Below, in pieces: positions 17,016 through 26,369 of a DNA stretch of 64,000 bases; within the stretch, counting starts at the first letter, position 1; each line of letters starts with the position of its first letter. The DNA comes from an uncultured Coriobacteriaceae bacterium (GTDB lineage Bacteria; Actinomycetota; Coriobacteriia; Coriobacteriales; Atopobiaceae), in assembly GCA_902778135.1 (NCBI GenBank), contig CACYWP010000014.1, forward strand, positions 18,454 through 82,453, in the 5' to 3' direction. The notes under the pieces were generated by a model that made no database searches, was not told the origin of the DNA, and was given only the letters and a program-made list of their open reading frames with translations. The position numbers were made by a program, and so were the translations under genes.

Positions 17016-18761
17016 ATGGACAAGCTCATTGCCACCATCCAGAAGGGCAAGCCGTTCTTTGACCAGATTGCCCGCAACAAGTACCTCAAGGCCGTCAAGG
17101 ATGGCTTCATCTCGGCCATGCCTATCGTCATCTTCTCGTCGATCTTCCTACTGGTCGCCTATGTGCCAAACATCTGGGGGTTCTCGTGGCCGGCGCACAT
17201 CGAGGCAGCCATCACCAAGCCGTACAACTACTCCATGGGCGTGCTGTCGCTGGTCGTGGCGGCAACCACGGCCAAGCACTTCACCGACACCCTCAACCGT
17301 GACATGCCCCGCAACAACCAGATCAACTTCCTGTCGACCATGGTCTGTGCGATTGTGGGACTGTTGATCCTTGCCTCGGATCCGCTGGAGGGCGGCTTTG
17401 CGTCCGACTGCCTGGGCAGCAAGGGGCTTCTCACTGCCTTCGCATCGGCATTTGTGGTCTGCGGCATCTACCAGTTCTGCGTCTCGCGCAACATCACCAT
17501 CCACATGCCCGAGCAGGTGCCGCCTAACATCTCGCAGACCTTCAAGGACATCATCCCCTTCTCCATCTCGGTCGTGCTGTTCTGGGCGATCGACCTGGTC
17601 GTGCGCAACCTGACGGGCGCCTGTGTGGCGGAAGGCGTCATCCATCTGTTCCAGCCCATCTTCTCGGCGGCCGACAGCTATGTTGGCATCGCCATCATCT
17701 ATGGTGCCATGTCGCTCTTCTGGTTCGTTGGCGTGCATGGCCCCTCCATCGTGGAGCCTGCCGTCGAGGTCGCACTCCTTGCGGGCATGACCGAGAACCT
17801 GGCTGCCTACCAGGCCGGCCTGCATGCCAACCACGCCCTCAGCCTGGGCATGCAGTACTTCGTGGTGACCATGGGCGGCACCGGTGCCACGCTGGTCCCC
17901 TGCATGATGTTCGCCTTCATGGCAAGGTCGAAGGAGCTCAGGGCGGTGGGTCGCGCCTCTGCCATCCCCGTGAGCTTTGGCGTCAACGAGCCCTTCCTCT
18001 TTGGTGCGCCGATGGTGCTCAATCCCATCTTCCTGGTTCCATTCGTGCTGGCGCCCGTCGCCAACGCCTGGGTCTTCAAGATGTTCATTGACATATTGGG
18101 CATGAACGGCTTCCTCTACACGCTTCCCTGGACCACTCCCGCACCGCTGGGAATCGTGCTGGGCTGTGGTCTCAGCGTGCTCTCGGTCGTCTACGTGGCA
18201 GTGGCCCTTGCCATGGACTTCGTCATCTACTACCCGTTCTTCAAGATGTACGACATGGAGAAGTGCGAGGAGGAGGCGCAGGTCGAGGCCGAGGAGCTCG
18301 AGGCACGCGCCGCCGACAAGGCTGCCCTCATGAGCGATGCCTTCCAGGGCAAGGCTCCCGCTGCCGCGGTTTCCGCACAGGCCGCGCAGGCTGCTGAGCC
18401 TGCCCCCCAGGCAGGGAAGGCATCCGTTTCCGACAGCGGACTGGATGGCAAGAAGGTTCTTGTGCTCTGTGCTGGCGGCGGGACCTCGGGTCTTCTGGCC
18501 AATGCCCTGGCAAAGGCCGCCAAGGAGCATGGGCTCGACCTCGAGAGTGCCGCAGGTGCCTATGGCGCGCATCTTGACATCATGCCCGACTTCGACCTGG
18601 TCGTGCTGGCCCCACAGGTCGCCTCGTACTACGAGGACCTCAAGCTTGATGCGGATCGCATGGGCGTGAAGGCTGCTGCCTGCGAGGGAAGGCAGTACAT
18701 CGCCCTTACCAGAGATGGGGCGGCGGCGCTCGAGTTCGTGCGCGAGCAGCTCGCCGGATAG
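17016..18761 (+). CDS. lacE: PTS lactose-specific IICB component
   Basis: The start is the ATG at 17016, with aaaagggga upstream; it lies 28 bases after the IIA stop. The 581-residue protein has a IIC domain of about ten membrane segments (residues about 20-420). An Ala-rich charged linker follows at about 425-475. The IIB domain begins GKKVLVLCAGGGTSGLLANAL, with the phosphocysteine at about 485. The fused C-B order and length match LacE. It transports and phosphorylates lactose or a related beta-galactoside at the membrane, delivering the 6-phosphate to the next gene product. Confidence 0.9.
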   Translation: MDKLIATIQKGKPFFDQIARNKYLKAVKDGFISAMPIVIFSSIFLLVAYVPNIWGFSWPAHIEAAITKPYNYSMGVLSLVVAATTAKHFTDTLNRDMPRNNQINFLSTMVCAIVGLLILASDPLEGGFASDCLGSKGLLTAFASAFVVCGIYQFCVSRNITIHMPEQVPPNISQTFKDIIPFSISVVLFWAIDLVVRNLTGACVAEGVIHLFQPIFSAADSYVGIAIIYGAMSLFWFVGVHGPSIVEPAVEVALLAGMTENLAAYQAGLHANHALSLGMQYFVVTMGGTGATLVPCMMFAFMARSKELRAVGRASAIPVSFGVNEPFLFGAPMVLNPIFLVPFVLAPVANAWVFKMFIDILGMNGFLYTLPWTTPAPLGIVLGCGLSVLSVVYVAVALAMDFVIYYPFFKMYDMEKCEEEAQVEAEELEARAADKAALMSDAFQGKAPAAAVSAQAAQAAEPAPQAGKASVSDSGLDGKKVLVLCAGGGTSGLLANALAKAAKEHGLDLESAAGAYGAHLDIMPDFDLVVLAPQVASYYEDLKLDADRMGVKAAACEGRQYIALTRDGAAALEFVREQLAG

Positions 18762-18864
18762 CGTCCTCCCTGGCGGGCGTCCGACGCGTCAGTCGGGCGC
18801 CCGCGCATCACGCTCGCTCTTCCTCGACCATCAGTCGCATTCGGTGCCATAAAGGAGTGCCACC

Positions 18865-20283
18865 ATGACCTCATCGCTAACGTTTCCCGATGGCTTTGTC
18901 TTTGGCGGGGCAACCGCTGCATATCAGTGCGAGGGCGAGACGCATGCCCACGGCAAGGGCGAGGTCTCGTGGGATCCCTTCCTCGCCAAGAAGGGGCGCT
19001 TTTCCGCAGACCCCGCATCCGACTTCTATCACTGCTACGAGCGCGATCTCGCCCTCTGCGAGCAGTTCGGCCTCAATGGCATCCGCGTCTCCATCGCATG
19101 GAGCCGCATCTTTCCCCAGGGGACCGGTGAGGTGAACCCCGAGGGCGTCGCGTTCTACCATGACGTTCTTCGCGCCTGCAAGGAGCATGGCGTAGAGCCC
19201 TACGTCACGCTGCATCACTTCGACACGCCGCTCGCGCTCTTCGAGAAGGGTGGCTTCCTCAACCGCGACACCATCGACGCCTATGAGGCATACGCGCGCT
19301 TCTGCTTCGAGGAGTATCGCGACGAGGTGCGCAACTGGTTCACGTTCAACGAGATCTGGGCGGTGGCCAGCAACACCTTCATCGAAGGCACGTTCCCACC
19401 GGGTGGCATCACCTGCGCATTGGACAAGGCCCTTCAGTGCAACCACAACATGATGCTGGCGCATGCGCGTGCGGTGAACGCCTTCCACGAGGGCGGCTAC
19501 GAGGGCAAGATCGGCGTGGTGCACACCTTTGAGGGCAAGTATCCCTATGACGAGCTTGATCCTGCCGACATCCAGGCTGCCAAGAACGAGGATGTGCTCC
19601 AGAACCAGTTCCTGCTCGATGCAACATTCCGTGGAGACTATACTCCGGATACGTTGGAGTGTGCCAACCGCCTTGCGGCTCTCTCGGGAGGCGTTCTTGA
19701 CATCCGCGAAGACGACCTCGCCTGCATGCGTGAGGCAGCGCTGCACAATGACTACCTCGGCATCAACTACTACCAGAGTCGCTTCCTTCGCGGCTATGAC
19801 GGTCCGAGCATCTTGCATCACAACGCCACAGGCGACAAGGGAACCGAGCGCTATGCGCTTTCGGGTGTGGGCGAGCGTGTGAACAAGGAGGGTATACCCC
19901 GCACCGACTGGGATTGGCTCATCTATCCGGAAGGCATGTACGACCTGCTCGTACGCATCCGTCTGCAGTATCCCAACTATCGCGAGATCATGATCACCGA
20001 GAACGGTATGGGCGCAAAGGACGAGCTCGTGGATGGTGTGGTCGATGACTCCTATCGCATCGACTATGTGCGTGCGCATCTGCAGTGGCTGCTCGCGGCC
20101 GTGGATGCCGGTGTCAACATGACGGGCTACTTCCTGTGGTCGCTCATGGACATGTTCAGCTGGACCAACGGCTACAGCAAGCGCTACGGATTCTTCTATG
20201 TCGACTTTGAGACGCAGCAGCGCATACCCAAGGCGTCAGCGTACTGGTTCGCCCAGGTAGCTCGTACGGGAAGGCTTTCGTAA
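18865..20283 (+). CDS. lacG: 6-phospho-beta-galactosidase (GH1)
   Basis: This 472-residue GH1 enzyme has its catalytic acid Glu at about 163 (TFNEIWAV) and its nucleophile Glu at about 379 (MITENGMG). The phosphate-binding segment reads MFSWTNGYSKRYGFFYVDF. The Trp-Thr-Asn-Gly and Lys-Arg-Tyr pattern is that of LacG. The phospho-glucosidase at 62065 instead has [13 protein letters not shown] at the same place. The product from lactose-6-phosphate should therefore be galactose-6-phosphate plus glucose. It lies in the lac-gal operon, 103 bp after lacE. Confidence 0.92.
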   Translation: MTSSLTFPDGFVFGGATAAYQCEGETHAHGKGEVSWDPFLAKKGRFSADPASDFYHCYERDLALCEQFGLNGIRVSIAWSRIFPQGTGEVNPEGVAFYHDVLRACKEHGVEPYVTLHHFDTPLALFEKGGFLNRDTIDAYEAYARFCFEEYRDEVRNWFTFNEIWAVASNTFIEGTFPPGGITCALDKALQCNHNMMLAHARAVNAFHEGGYEGKIGVVHTFEGKYPYDELDPADIQAAKNEDVLQNQFLLDATFRGDYTPDTLECANRLAALSGGVLDIREDDLACMREAALHNDYLGINYYQSRFLRGYDGPSILHHNATGDKGTERYALSGVGERVNKEGIPRTDWDWLIYPEGMYDLLVRIRLQYPNYREIMITENGMGAKDELVDGVVDDSYRIDYVRAHLQWLLAAVDAGVNMTGYFLWSLMDMFSWTNGYSKRYGFFYVDFETQQRIPKASAYWFAQVARTGRLS

Positions 20284-20295
20284 AGATCGGGAAAG

Positions 20296-20337
20296 CCATT
20301 CTGAGGGGTGCCTAGCCAAAGAACATGCACCGAATGG
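20296..20337 (+). other. Imperfect stem-loop between lacG and galK
   Basis: ccattc pairs with gaatgg and, inside it, ggtgc pairs with gcacc, with a five-base bulge. It lies 13 bases after the lacG stop in a 214-bp gap, with no T run. It may stabilise or process the upstream mRNA and so set the balance between the PTS and Leloir halves of the operon. Confidence 0.4.
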
Positions 20338-20497
20338 TGTCGAAGATTGGCCATCGGGCCTCGCATTGTGCGAGGAGCTAACCCTTGTGGCCCGTCTGTG
20401 TCGAGTACGGGGCAGTGCCGCCGAAGGAAGGAAATGCTTGGTGGATGGCGGACGTATGCGGCCATGCGCTTGCCACACCACAGAGAGGATGGACCAG

Positions 20498-21694
20498 ATG
20501 AGAGATGTCCAAGATCTGGCATTACGGCTGGGTGATTCTCTTGCCCAGGTAAGGAGTGCTGCAGGCGAGAGAATCCTAGCCGTGCGCGCACCAGCACGTA
20601 GCGAGATTGCCGGCAACCACACCGATCACGAGGGTGGTCGTGTGATTGCTGGGGCACTAGACCGCAGCATCGAGTGCTTGGCTGTGGCAAGCGGGACGGA
20701 TGAGATCAGGGTGTTCAGTCAGGGCTTTGATCCAGTTTGCGTGACGATTGACAGCCTTGACCCGCGCGAGGACGAGAAGGTGAGCTCAGCGGGGTTGGTG
20801 CGCGGCATGGCAGCCCAGATGGCTGCCACGGGACGCATCCCGCATGGGTTTGACCTGGTCATGACCAGCGACATTCCTTCAGGCGGTGGTCTCTCGTCCT
20901 CCGCCGCCTACGAGCTGGCGCTGTGTCGCGCGATGGAAGCACTGTGGCAGGGGCCTGAGGTCAGCGCCGTGGAGGCGGCCCAGATGGCACAGCGCGTGGA
21001 GCAGGACTGGTTTGGCAAGCCCTGTGGCCTGATGGACCAGCTGGCTGTGAGCCTTGGTGGCCTCGCATACATGGACTTCGAGCACGAGGAGCCCAAAGTA
21101 GAGAAGCTGTCCTTCGACTTTGCTGCCTATGGCTATGCACTGGTACTGACAAACGTCGGATGCGACCACAGCGCCTATACCGACGAATACGCGGCTGTTC
21201 CGGTCGAGATGAAGCTCGTCGCGGAGGCATTGGGATCAGAGCGGCTCTGCGAGGTCAAGGAGAGTGCGGTGCTCATGTACCTGCCCTTCCTGCGTCGGCA
21301 GCTGGGAGACCGGCCGGTATTGCGCGCCTTCCACTATTACCAGGAGATGGATCTTGTCGACGGGCGCTGGGATGCGCTCAAGGCGGGGGACATGAATACC
21401 TTCCTGACTCTGACGCGAAGCTCGGGAGCCAGCTCTGCCATGTTCCTGCAAAACGTGAGTGCGAGCGGCACGCGAGAGCAGGATGCCATGGTGGCTCTTG
21501 CGCTCTCAGAACGGCTGTTGGTCGGCCGGGGAGCCACGCGCATCCACGGGGGTGGCTTTGGTGGGTCGATTCAGGCGTTCGTACCACTTGATTTTGTGGA
21601 CGACTACGTGGAACACATGGACAAGTGGCTAGGCGCTGGGGCAAGCAAGGTATACGCGATATCTGACGAGGGGGCGGTGGCACAATGGATCTAG
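20498..21694 (+). CDS. galK: Galactokinase
   Basis: This is a GHMP kinase of about 398 residues. The start at 20498 is set by agagagga eight bases upstream; an ATG nine bases earlier is too close to that site. Motifs: a substrate-binding start PARSEIAGNHTDHEGG (GalK signature with a Ser-Glu-Ile-Ala variation), the ATP-binding loop IPSGGGLSSSAAYE, and a C-terminal RIHGGGFGGSIQAF. It converts galactose plus ATP to galactose-1-phosphate, the first Leloir step. It overlaps galT by 10 bases, so the two are translationally coupled. Confidence 0.92.
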   Translation: MRDVQDLALRLGDSLAQVRSAAGERILAVRAPARSEIAGNHTDHEGGRVIAGALDRSIECLAVASGTDEIRVFSQGFDPVCVTIDSLDPREDEKVSSAGLVRGMAAQMAATGRIPHGFDLVMTSDIPSGGGLSSSAAYELALCRAMEALWQGPEVSAVEAAQMAQRVEQDWFGKPCGLMDQLAVSLGGLAYMDFEHEEPKVEKLSFDFAAYGYALVLTNVGCDHSAYTDEYAAVPVEMKLVAEALGSERLCEVKESAVLMYLPFLRRQLGDRPVLRAFHYYQEMDLVDGRWDALKAGDMNTFLTLTRSSGASSAMFLQNVSASGTREQDAMVALALSERLLVGRGATRIHGGGFGGSIQAFVPLDFVDDYVEHMDKWLGAGASKVYAISDEGAVAQWI

Positions 21695-23094
21695 CACAAT
21701 ACGTGGCAGCACTCGTGGCCTATGCGGCGCGGTGCGCAATAATCTGTCCGGATGATAGGACATGGGCATACAACCGCGTGCTCGGTGCCTTGCGCGAGAC
21801 GGGACCTGCACCTGCGTGGGATGCGGTGGACATGGAGGGCTTTGACCTCGAGGCGGTTATGGCGCGGCTTGGAGCGGCCGGTGTCGAGGCAGGACTCGAT
21901 GAGGATACTCCCTCGGGACACGACCGCATCGAGACTGAGCTTATGGGTCTGCTTCTGGCCCGTCCCAGCGAGATCAATGCGCGCTTCCACGAGCTGCGCG
22001 AGACGGAGGGGTCGCAGGCGGCCACCGATTGGTTCTATCGGCTGTGTTGCGACGTACGCTACGTGCGCGAGGCAGCCATCTCGCGCAACGTGTGCTGGAC
22101 GGCCGAGACGCCTTGGGGTGGATTGGAGATCACCATCAACCTCTCCAAGCCCGAGAAGGACCCAGCGGCCATCGCGGCGGCAGGGAAGGCTCCGACGGGC
22201 GCGCAGTATCCAGCCTGCCAGCTCTGCGTGGAGAACGAGGGCTACTATGGTCGCGGGGCGGGGGCTGCCTTTGGCGCCCATCCAGCGCGTCAGAACCTGC
22301 GGGTCGTGCCGATCGAGCTCGGTCAGGAACCTTGGGGATTCCAATACAGTCCCTATGCCTACTTCGAGGAGCACAGCATCGCCATGAGCGTGGAGCATAG
22401 GCCCATGGTCGTGAGCCGCGAGAACATGGGTCGCCTGCTCGATTTCGTGGAGCTGTTCCCCCATTACTTCGTAGGGTCGAATGCCGATTTGCCCATCGTG
22501 GGCGGATCGATTCTCTCGCATGACCACTTCCAGGCAGGACGGCACGAGTTCCCGATGATGCGTGCGAGGGCGGAGAGCAAGGTCGAGTTGCCCGGTTACG
22601 CTGGGGTATGGTGTGCCGTGTTGCATTGGCCCATATCGGTGCTGCGGCTATGGTGCGCCGACCGTGACGAGCTGCTCGATGCTGCCTGTCACATCACGGA
22701 GGCTTGGCGCCAGTGGAGCGATGTGACGGTAGGGGTGCTTGCGCACGATTCCGACGGAACGCCTCACAACACGGTGACACCCGTTGCGCGGCGAATCGAG
22801 GGCGGCTACGAGCTCTTCCTCGCACTGCGCTGCAACGTGACCTCCGCCGAGCATCCGCTGGGCGTGTTCCATCCGCATGAGGACAAGTGGCATGTCAAGA
22901 AGGAGAACATCGGCCTCATCGAGGTCATGGGCATGGCCATTCTGCCTCCGCGTCTGCTGGACGACCTTGCCGAGGGAAGCCTCACAAGAGGCGAGATTGG
23001 TTCTGTCTTCGGACGTGTGCTTGAGGATGCTGGCGTGTTCAAGTGGGACGAGGAAGGCAGGGCGGCGCTCCAACGTTTCCTGCAAAGCTTGTGA
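21685..23094 (+). CDS. galT: UDP-glucose--hexose-1-phosphate uridylyltransferase, type 2
   Basis: The 469-residue length is that of the Gram-positive type-2 GalT family, longer than the type-1 enzyme of about 350 residues. Recognisable segments include NLSKPEKDPAAIAA, YPACQLCVENEGYYGR (a CxxC-like pair), FVGSNADLPIVGGSILSHDHFQAG (with the HxH of this family) and HNTVTPVARR. It exchanges UMP between UDP-glucose and galactose-1-phosphate. The ATG lies inside the last codons of galK. Confidence 0.93.
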   Translation: MDLAQYVAALVAYAARCAIICPDDRTWAYNRVLGALRETGPAPAWDAVDMEGFDLEAVMARLGAAGVEAGLDEDTPSGHDRIETELMGLLLARPSEINARFHELRETEGSQAATDWFYRLCCDVRYVREAAISRNVCWTAETPWGGLEITINLSKPEKDPAAIAAAGKAPTGAQYPACQLCVENEGYYGRGAGAAFGAHPARQNLRVVPIELGQEPWGFQYSPYAYFEEHSIAMSVEHRPMVVSRENMGRLLDFVELFPHYFVGSNADLPIVGGSILSHDHFQAGRHEFPMMRARAESKVELPGYAGVWCAVLHWPISVLRLWCADRDELLDAACHITEAWRQWSDVTVGVLAHDSDGTPHNTVTPVARRIEGGYELFLALRCNVTSAEHPLGVFHPHEDKWHVKKENIGLIEVMGMAILPPRLLDDLAEGSLTRGEIGSVFGRVLEDAGVFKWDEEGRAALQRFLQSL

Positions 23095-23175
23095 TGCGTC
23101 CTGACGGTGGCTGAGGCGAGAAAGCGGGCTTTTCCGACTCGCGCCACATACTGTCGGCGTGCTGTTGGGGGAGAT

Positions 23176-23203
23176 CCCTTCCGGTCTCGCGATACCGGAA
23201 GGG
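23176..23203 (+). other. Hairpin between galT and the HAD gene
   Basis: A perfect 10-bp stem (cccttccggt / accggaaggg) with an 8-base loop and no T tract. It may be an mRNA processing or stability element or a weak attenuator inside the operon. Confidence 0.5.
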
Positions 23204-23242
23204 CTGCCCTTGCGGCATGCCCCTACAAGGAAGGAGGTCCGA

Positions 23243-24130
23243 ATGATCAAACTAGCCTTGACGGACCTTGACAACACCCTGATACCCCTCGGCGCACCGC
23301 ACGCTAGCCTGCGTGCCATTGCTGCCATCCATGCAATGCTCGACGCGGGTCTGCACTTTGGTCCCGTTTCGGGAAGGGTGCCCGCGGCGATGCGTTGGAT
23401 GTTTGGCGGTGACGAGGCGTGTAGCAGAACGGGTGCCTTCGTCAACGGGCAGCTTGTCTATGTTGACGGCCAGCTGGTGCATGAGGAGTTGCTGCCAGGG
23501 GAGGAACTGGCCGAGGTCGGCACCTGGATAGGCGGCTATGAGGGCTGCGCCTTGGTGGTCTATGACCTGGATGACCTTACCGAGACCACCGATGGGACCG
23601 CCTACTATATGGGAGCGACGGCCGAAGAGCTTGCTCGGCACGAGTCGACCTTCGGGCGCCGGCCTCGCCTGATTGAACGCCTCGATCGTCCGACCTATAT
23701 CAAGTCGAATGTGCGTTGCGACATGCCTTGGCACGAGATGATTGCCCTTCGCGATGAGCTGCGCGAACGGTTTCCCGCATTCGATTTCGTGTTTCCTACC
23801 CTGTACGGGCCCTTCATTGACATCCTGCCCCACGGATGGAGCAAGGGCTGTGCGGTAAAGGTCCTTTCAGAGCATCTGGGACTCACGCTCGACGAGGTCG
23901 CCGTGTTCGGCGATTCCGAGAATGACATCTCCATGCTCGAGGTGGTGCCACATTCCGTCGTGGTCCGCAACGCAAGTGCGGATGCCCTGTCTGTGGCCAA
24001 CTACCGCATTGGCCTCTCGGCAGACGATGCCGTGGCAGACGCCCTCTTCGCGCTGGCCGAAGCAGCAAAGACGGGGGAGTGTCCTGCCTTCCTGCGTCCG
24101 TTAGACCCATCTGTGAGGAGTAACCCATGA
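23243..24130 (+). CDS. HAD superfamily (Cof-type IIB) phosphatase in the galactose operon
   Basis: The start is the ATG at 23243, with aaggaagga and gg close upstream. The 295-residue protein has HAD motif I LTDLDNTL (nucleophile Asp about 8, acid Asp about 10). Motif III is the Lys in HGWSKGCAVK, and motif IV is VAVFGDSENDISML. The insertion between motifs I and III is the IIB cap. Cof-type enzymes dephosphorylate sugar phosphates and cofactors. It sits between galT and galE and overlaps galE by an ATGA junction. In this context it could hydrolyse galactose-6-phosphate to galactose, which is inference. Confidence 0.85.
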   Translation: MIKLALTDLDNTLIPLGAPHASLRAIAAIHAMLDAGLHFGPVSGRVPAAMRWMFGGDEACSRTGAFVNGQLVYVDGQLVHEELLPGEELAEVGTWIGGYEGCALVVYDLDDLTETTDGTAYYMGATAEELARHESTFGRRPRLIERLDRPTYIKSNVRCDMPWHEMIALRDELRERFPAFDFVFPTLYGPFIDILPHGWSKGCAVKVLSEHLGLTLDEVAVFGDSENDISMLEVVPHSVVVRNASADALSVANYRIGLSADDAVADALFALAEAAKTGECPAFLRPLDPSVRSNP

Positions 24131-25182
24131 GCGAGACTAAGACACCGCAGGACACCTGCGTACTGGTAACGGGCGGCTGCGGATTCATCGGCAGTCATAC
24201 GGTGGTCGTGCTGCTACAACGCGGATACAAGGTCGTGGTGGTCGACAACCTCTCCAACGCGAGCCCCGTAGTGCTCGAGCGCATCATCCAGATCGTGGGC
24301 CAAGAAGCCGCCGAGCAGCTTACGTTTTGTGAGGCGGACGTCAGGGACGCGGAGGTGTTGGAGAAGGTCTTCTCGCAGCATGACATTGACGCCGTCATTC
24401 ACTTCGCGGGCTACAAAGCGGTGGGCGAGAGCGTGCAGAAGCCCATCGAGTACTTCTCGAACAACATCGGCAATACGCTTGCGCTCGTTGACGTGATGCG
24501 CAGGCACGACTGCAAGAGCATCGTCTTCAGCAGCTCGGCTACGGTGTACGGCGATCCTGACGCCCTGCCCCTCACGGAAGAGAGCCCCAAGAAGCCGGCG
24601 ACCAACCCTTACGGATGGACCAAGTGGATGATCGAAGAGATTCTGCACTCGCTGGTGGTGCCCGACCCTGACTGGAATGTCGTGCTTTTGCGTTACTTCA
24701 ATCCTATCGGCGCGCATCCCTCGGGGCTCATCGGAGAGGATCCCAAAGGTATCCCCAACAACCTCGTGCCCTATGTTGCGCAGGTTGCGGTTGGCCGGCG
24801 TGATGCGGTCCACGTCTTTGGCGACGACTACGACACGCCCGACGGCACAGGCGTGCGTGACTACATCCATGTCATGGACCTCGCTGAGGGACATGCGGCG
24901 GCACTCGCATGGATGGCGGGGCGTACGGGTTGCGAGGTGTTCAACCTTGGTACCGGACGGGGTTCCAGCGTACTCGAGGTGATTCAGGCCTACGCTGCGG
25001 CCTGCGGGCGCGAGCTGCCGTATGTCATCGAACCGCGCCGCGCGGGTGACGTTACCGCCAACTATGCGGACTGCACGAAGGCGCGTGAGCTGTTGGGCTG
25101 GGTGGCACGCTACGGAATTGCTGAGATGTGCCGTGATAGCTGGAACTGGCAATCACACAACCCCAACGGGTATGACGGGTAG
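24127..25182 (+). CDS. galE: UDP-glucose 4-epimerase
   Basis: This is a 351-residue extended short-chain dehydrogenase. It has the NAD-binding VTGGCGFIGSH at about residue 15, the catalytic Ser-Ser in IVFSSSATVYG, and YGWTK (YxxxK). The typical GalE segments NPIGAHPSGLIGEDP and YIHVMDLAEGH are also present. It regenerates UDP-glucose from UDP-galactose and completes the Leloir cycle. It is the last gene of the lac-gal operon, coupled to the HAD gene and followed by a GC-rich hairpin. Confidence 0.94.
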   Translation: MSETKTPQDTCVLVTGGCGFIGSHTVVVLLQRGYKVVVVDNLSNASPVVLERIIQIVGQEAAEQLTFCEADVRDAEVLEKVFSQHDIDAVIHFAGYKAVGESVQKPIEYFSNNIGNTLALVDVMRRHDCKSIVFSSSATVYGDPDALPLTEESPKKPATNPYGWTKWMIEEILHSLVVPDPDWNVVLLRYFNPIGAHPSGLIGEDPKGIPNNLVPYVAQVAVGRRDAVHVFGDDYDTPDGTGVRDYIHVMDLAEGHAAALAWMAGRTGCEVFNLGTGRGSSVLEVIQAYAAACGRELPYVIEPRRAGDVTANYADCTKARELLGWVARYGIAEMCRDSWNWQSHNPNGYDG

Positions 25183-25227
25183 TGCTTCCCGTGCGTAGGA
25201 TCCTGCGACCATAATCGGTGGTTGAAG

Positions 25228-25259
25228 GAGGGCCTGCCGCACGTTGCGTGCAGGCCCTC
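25228..25259 (+). terminator. Terminator-like hairpin after galE
   Basis: gagggcctgc pairs with gcaggccctc around a 12-base loop that can itself pair further. It lies 45 bases after the galE stop and before the convergent 3' end at 25266, so it may serve both strands. The T run is weak. Confidence 0.6.
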
Positions 25260-25265
25260 TGGCTG

Positions 25266-26369
25266 TCAGCCCAACCCTGCGATGGCCTCGATGTGCTCGT
25301 CTGGGGCCTCCATCACGTTCCAGCAGAGGACCGCGCCGTCGAAGTCGTGCTCCCGCACGGCGGCGAGCGACTCGCGGACGTAGTCGGCGTCCGTCCGCGC
25401 GATGTCCGCCAGGTAGTTGATCTCTATGCCCGGGTATCGCTCGCAGGGGGCCTGGTCGACCGCCTCTAGCTGGGCATCTAGGAACGTCCGGTCCATGGCT
25501 GGCGCCGCCGGCCTTCTGGCCGCCGGGGCATGTTGCCCGAAGAGCGCGTACTCGTACCCGATGCCGGCAGGAGCCTCGGTCCTGCGATACAGCATGGGCT
25601 TGACGAAGTCCGCATCCCTGGCGATCAGCGCATAGTTCTGGCCGACGAACCTGCTGACCAGGGGTGCGAACAGGTCGAGGCCGACGATCAGCCCCTTGTC
25701 CCTGAAGTGGCCACAGAGTTCCGACACGGAGGCGGCGACGATTTCCCCCTTGGCGTCGAAGAAGCGCTGGGCAGTTGGGTCCTCGAGCTCGAACGCGCCA
25801 TCCATCGGGTATGAGCGCATGTCGAAGAAGGCATCACCCCTCTCCTCATAGAGGCGGCGGACCTTCGCGAGGTCCACTCCTCGCTCGATGAAGGCCTTCT
25901 GGCAGCGTGCACACCCGCAGCTCAGCACGCCGGGGACACCTGCCACGAAGGACTGGCCCCTGACCTTGTCGAGGAAGACCCCATCGAAGCCACAGTCCGC
26001 GAAGTGCTCCTCGTAGAGGGACTCGACGATCCGGATGTTGCGGGGGGAGGAGGGGCAGCAGAAGGCGAAGTCCTCGCCGGGTTGTGCGAGAGGGACGACG
26101 ATCTCGTTCCCGAAGACGTCACGCGTCTCGTCCGGTTGGGCAATCCCGCCGATCTCCGAGAGGCATGGCAGCCAGAGCAGCATCTGGATGTCCCGGTCGT
26201 GCAGGAATGCGCCCACCTCTCGATAGAGTGTCGCGTCGGTGCTCCAGCCGATGATCACCTTGACCACGTCGATTCTGGAGGAGATCCCTTCGATCCTCTC
26301 GATGATTTCCCCGGCCGCGTAGTTCGATGCGGCCCAGGCACCCGTGCAAACCTGAAGGATGTATCGCAT
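25266..26369 (-). CDS. Unrecognised TIM-barrel-like protein, possible glycoside hydrolase
   Basis: The ATG at 26369 (MRYILQVCTGAWAAS) follows gagggg; the longer frame has no support. The 367-residue product has no signal peptide. Alternating strands and helices with FDGVFLDKVRG, VDFVKPMLYRR-like DFVKPMLY and DFDGAVLCWNVME recall TIM-barrel putative glycosidases of the GHL/DUF4015 type. There, Asp after a hydrophobic strand (GVFLD) and Glu near the end are catalytic candidates. A CGCARC cluster near residue 165 could bind metal. The gene is convergent with galE and stands alone. Function is not assigned. Confidence 0.55.
   Translation of the reverse strand: MRYILQVCTGAWAASNYAAGEIIERIEGISSRIDVVKVIIGWSTDATLYREVGAFLHDRDIQMLLWLPCLSEIGGIAQPDETRDVFGNEIVVPLAQPGEDFAFCCPSSPRNIRIVESLYEEHFADCGFDGVFLDKVRGQSFVAGVPGVLSCGCARCQKAFIERGVDLAKVRRLYEERGDAFFDMRSYPMDGAFELEDPTAQRFFDAKGEIVAASVSELCGHFRDKGLIVGLDLFAPLVSRFVGQNYALIARDADFVKPMLYRRTEAPAGIGYEYALFGQHAPAARRPAAPAMDRTFLDAQLEAVDQAPCERYPGIEINYLADIARTDADYVRESLAAVREHDFDGAVLCWNVMEAPDEHIEAIAGLG

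Noticed and set aside
17148..18572. Long minus-strand frame opposite lacE
   Set aside because: It is antisense to the PTS IICB gene, His/Asp-rich as expected of the complement of a membrane protein, and has no motif.
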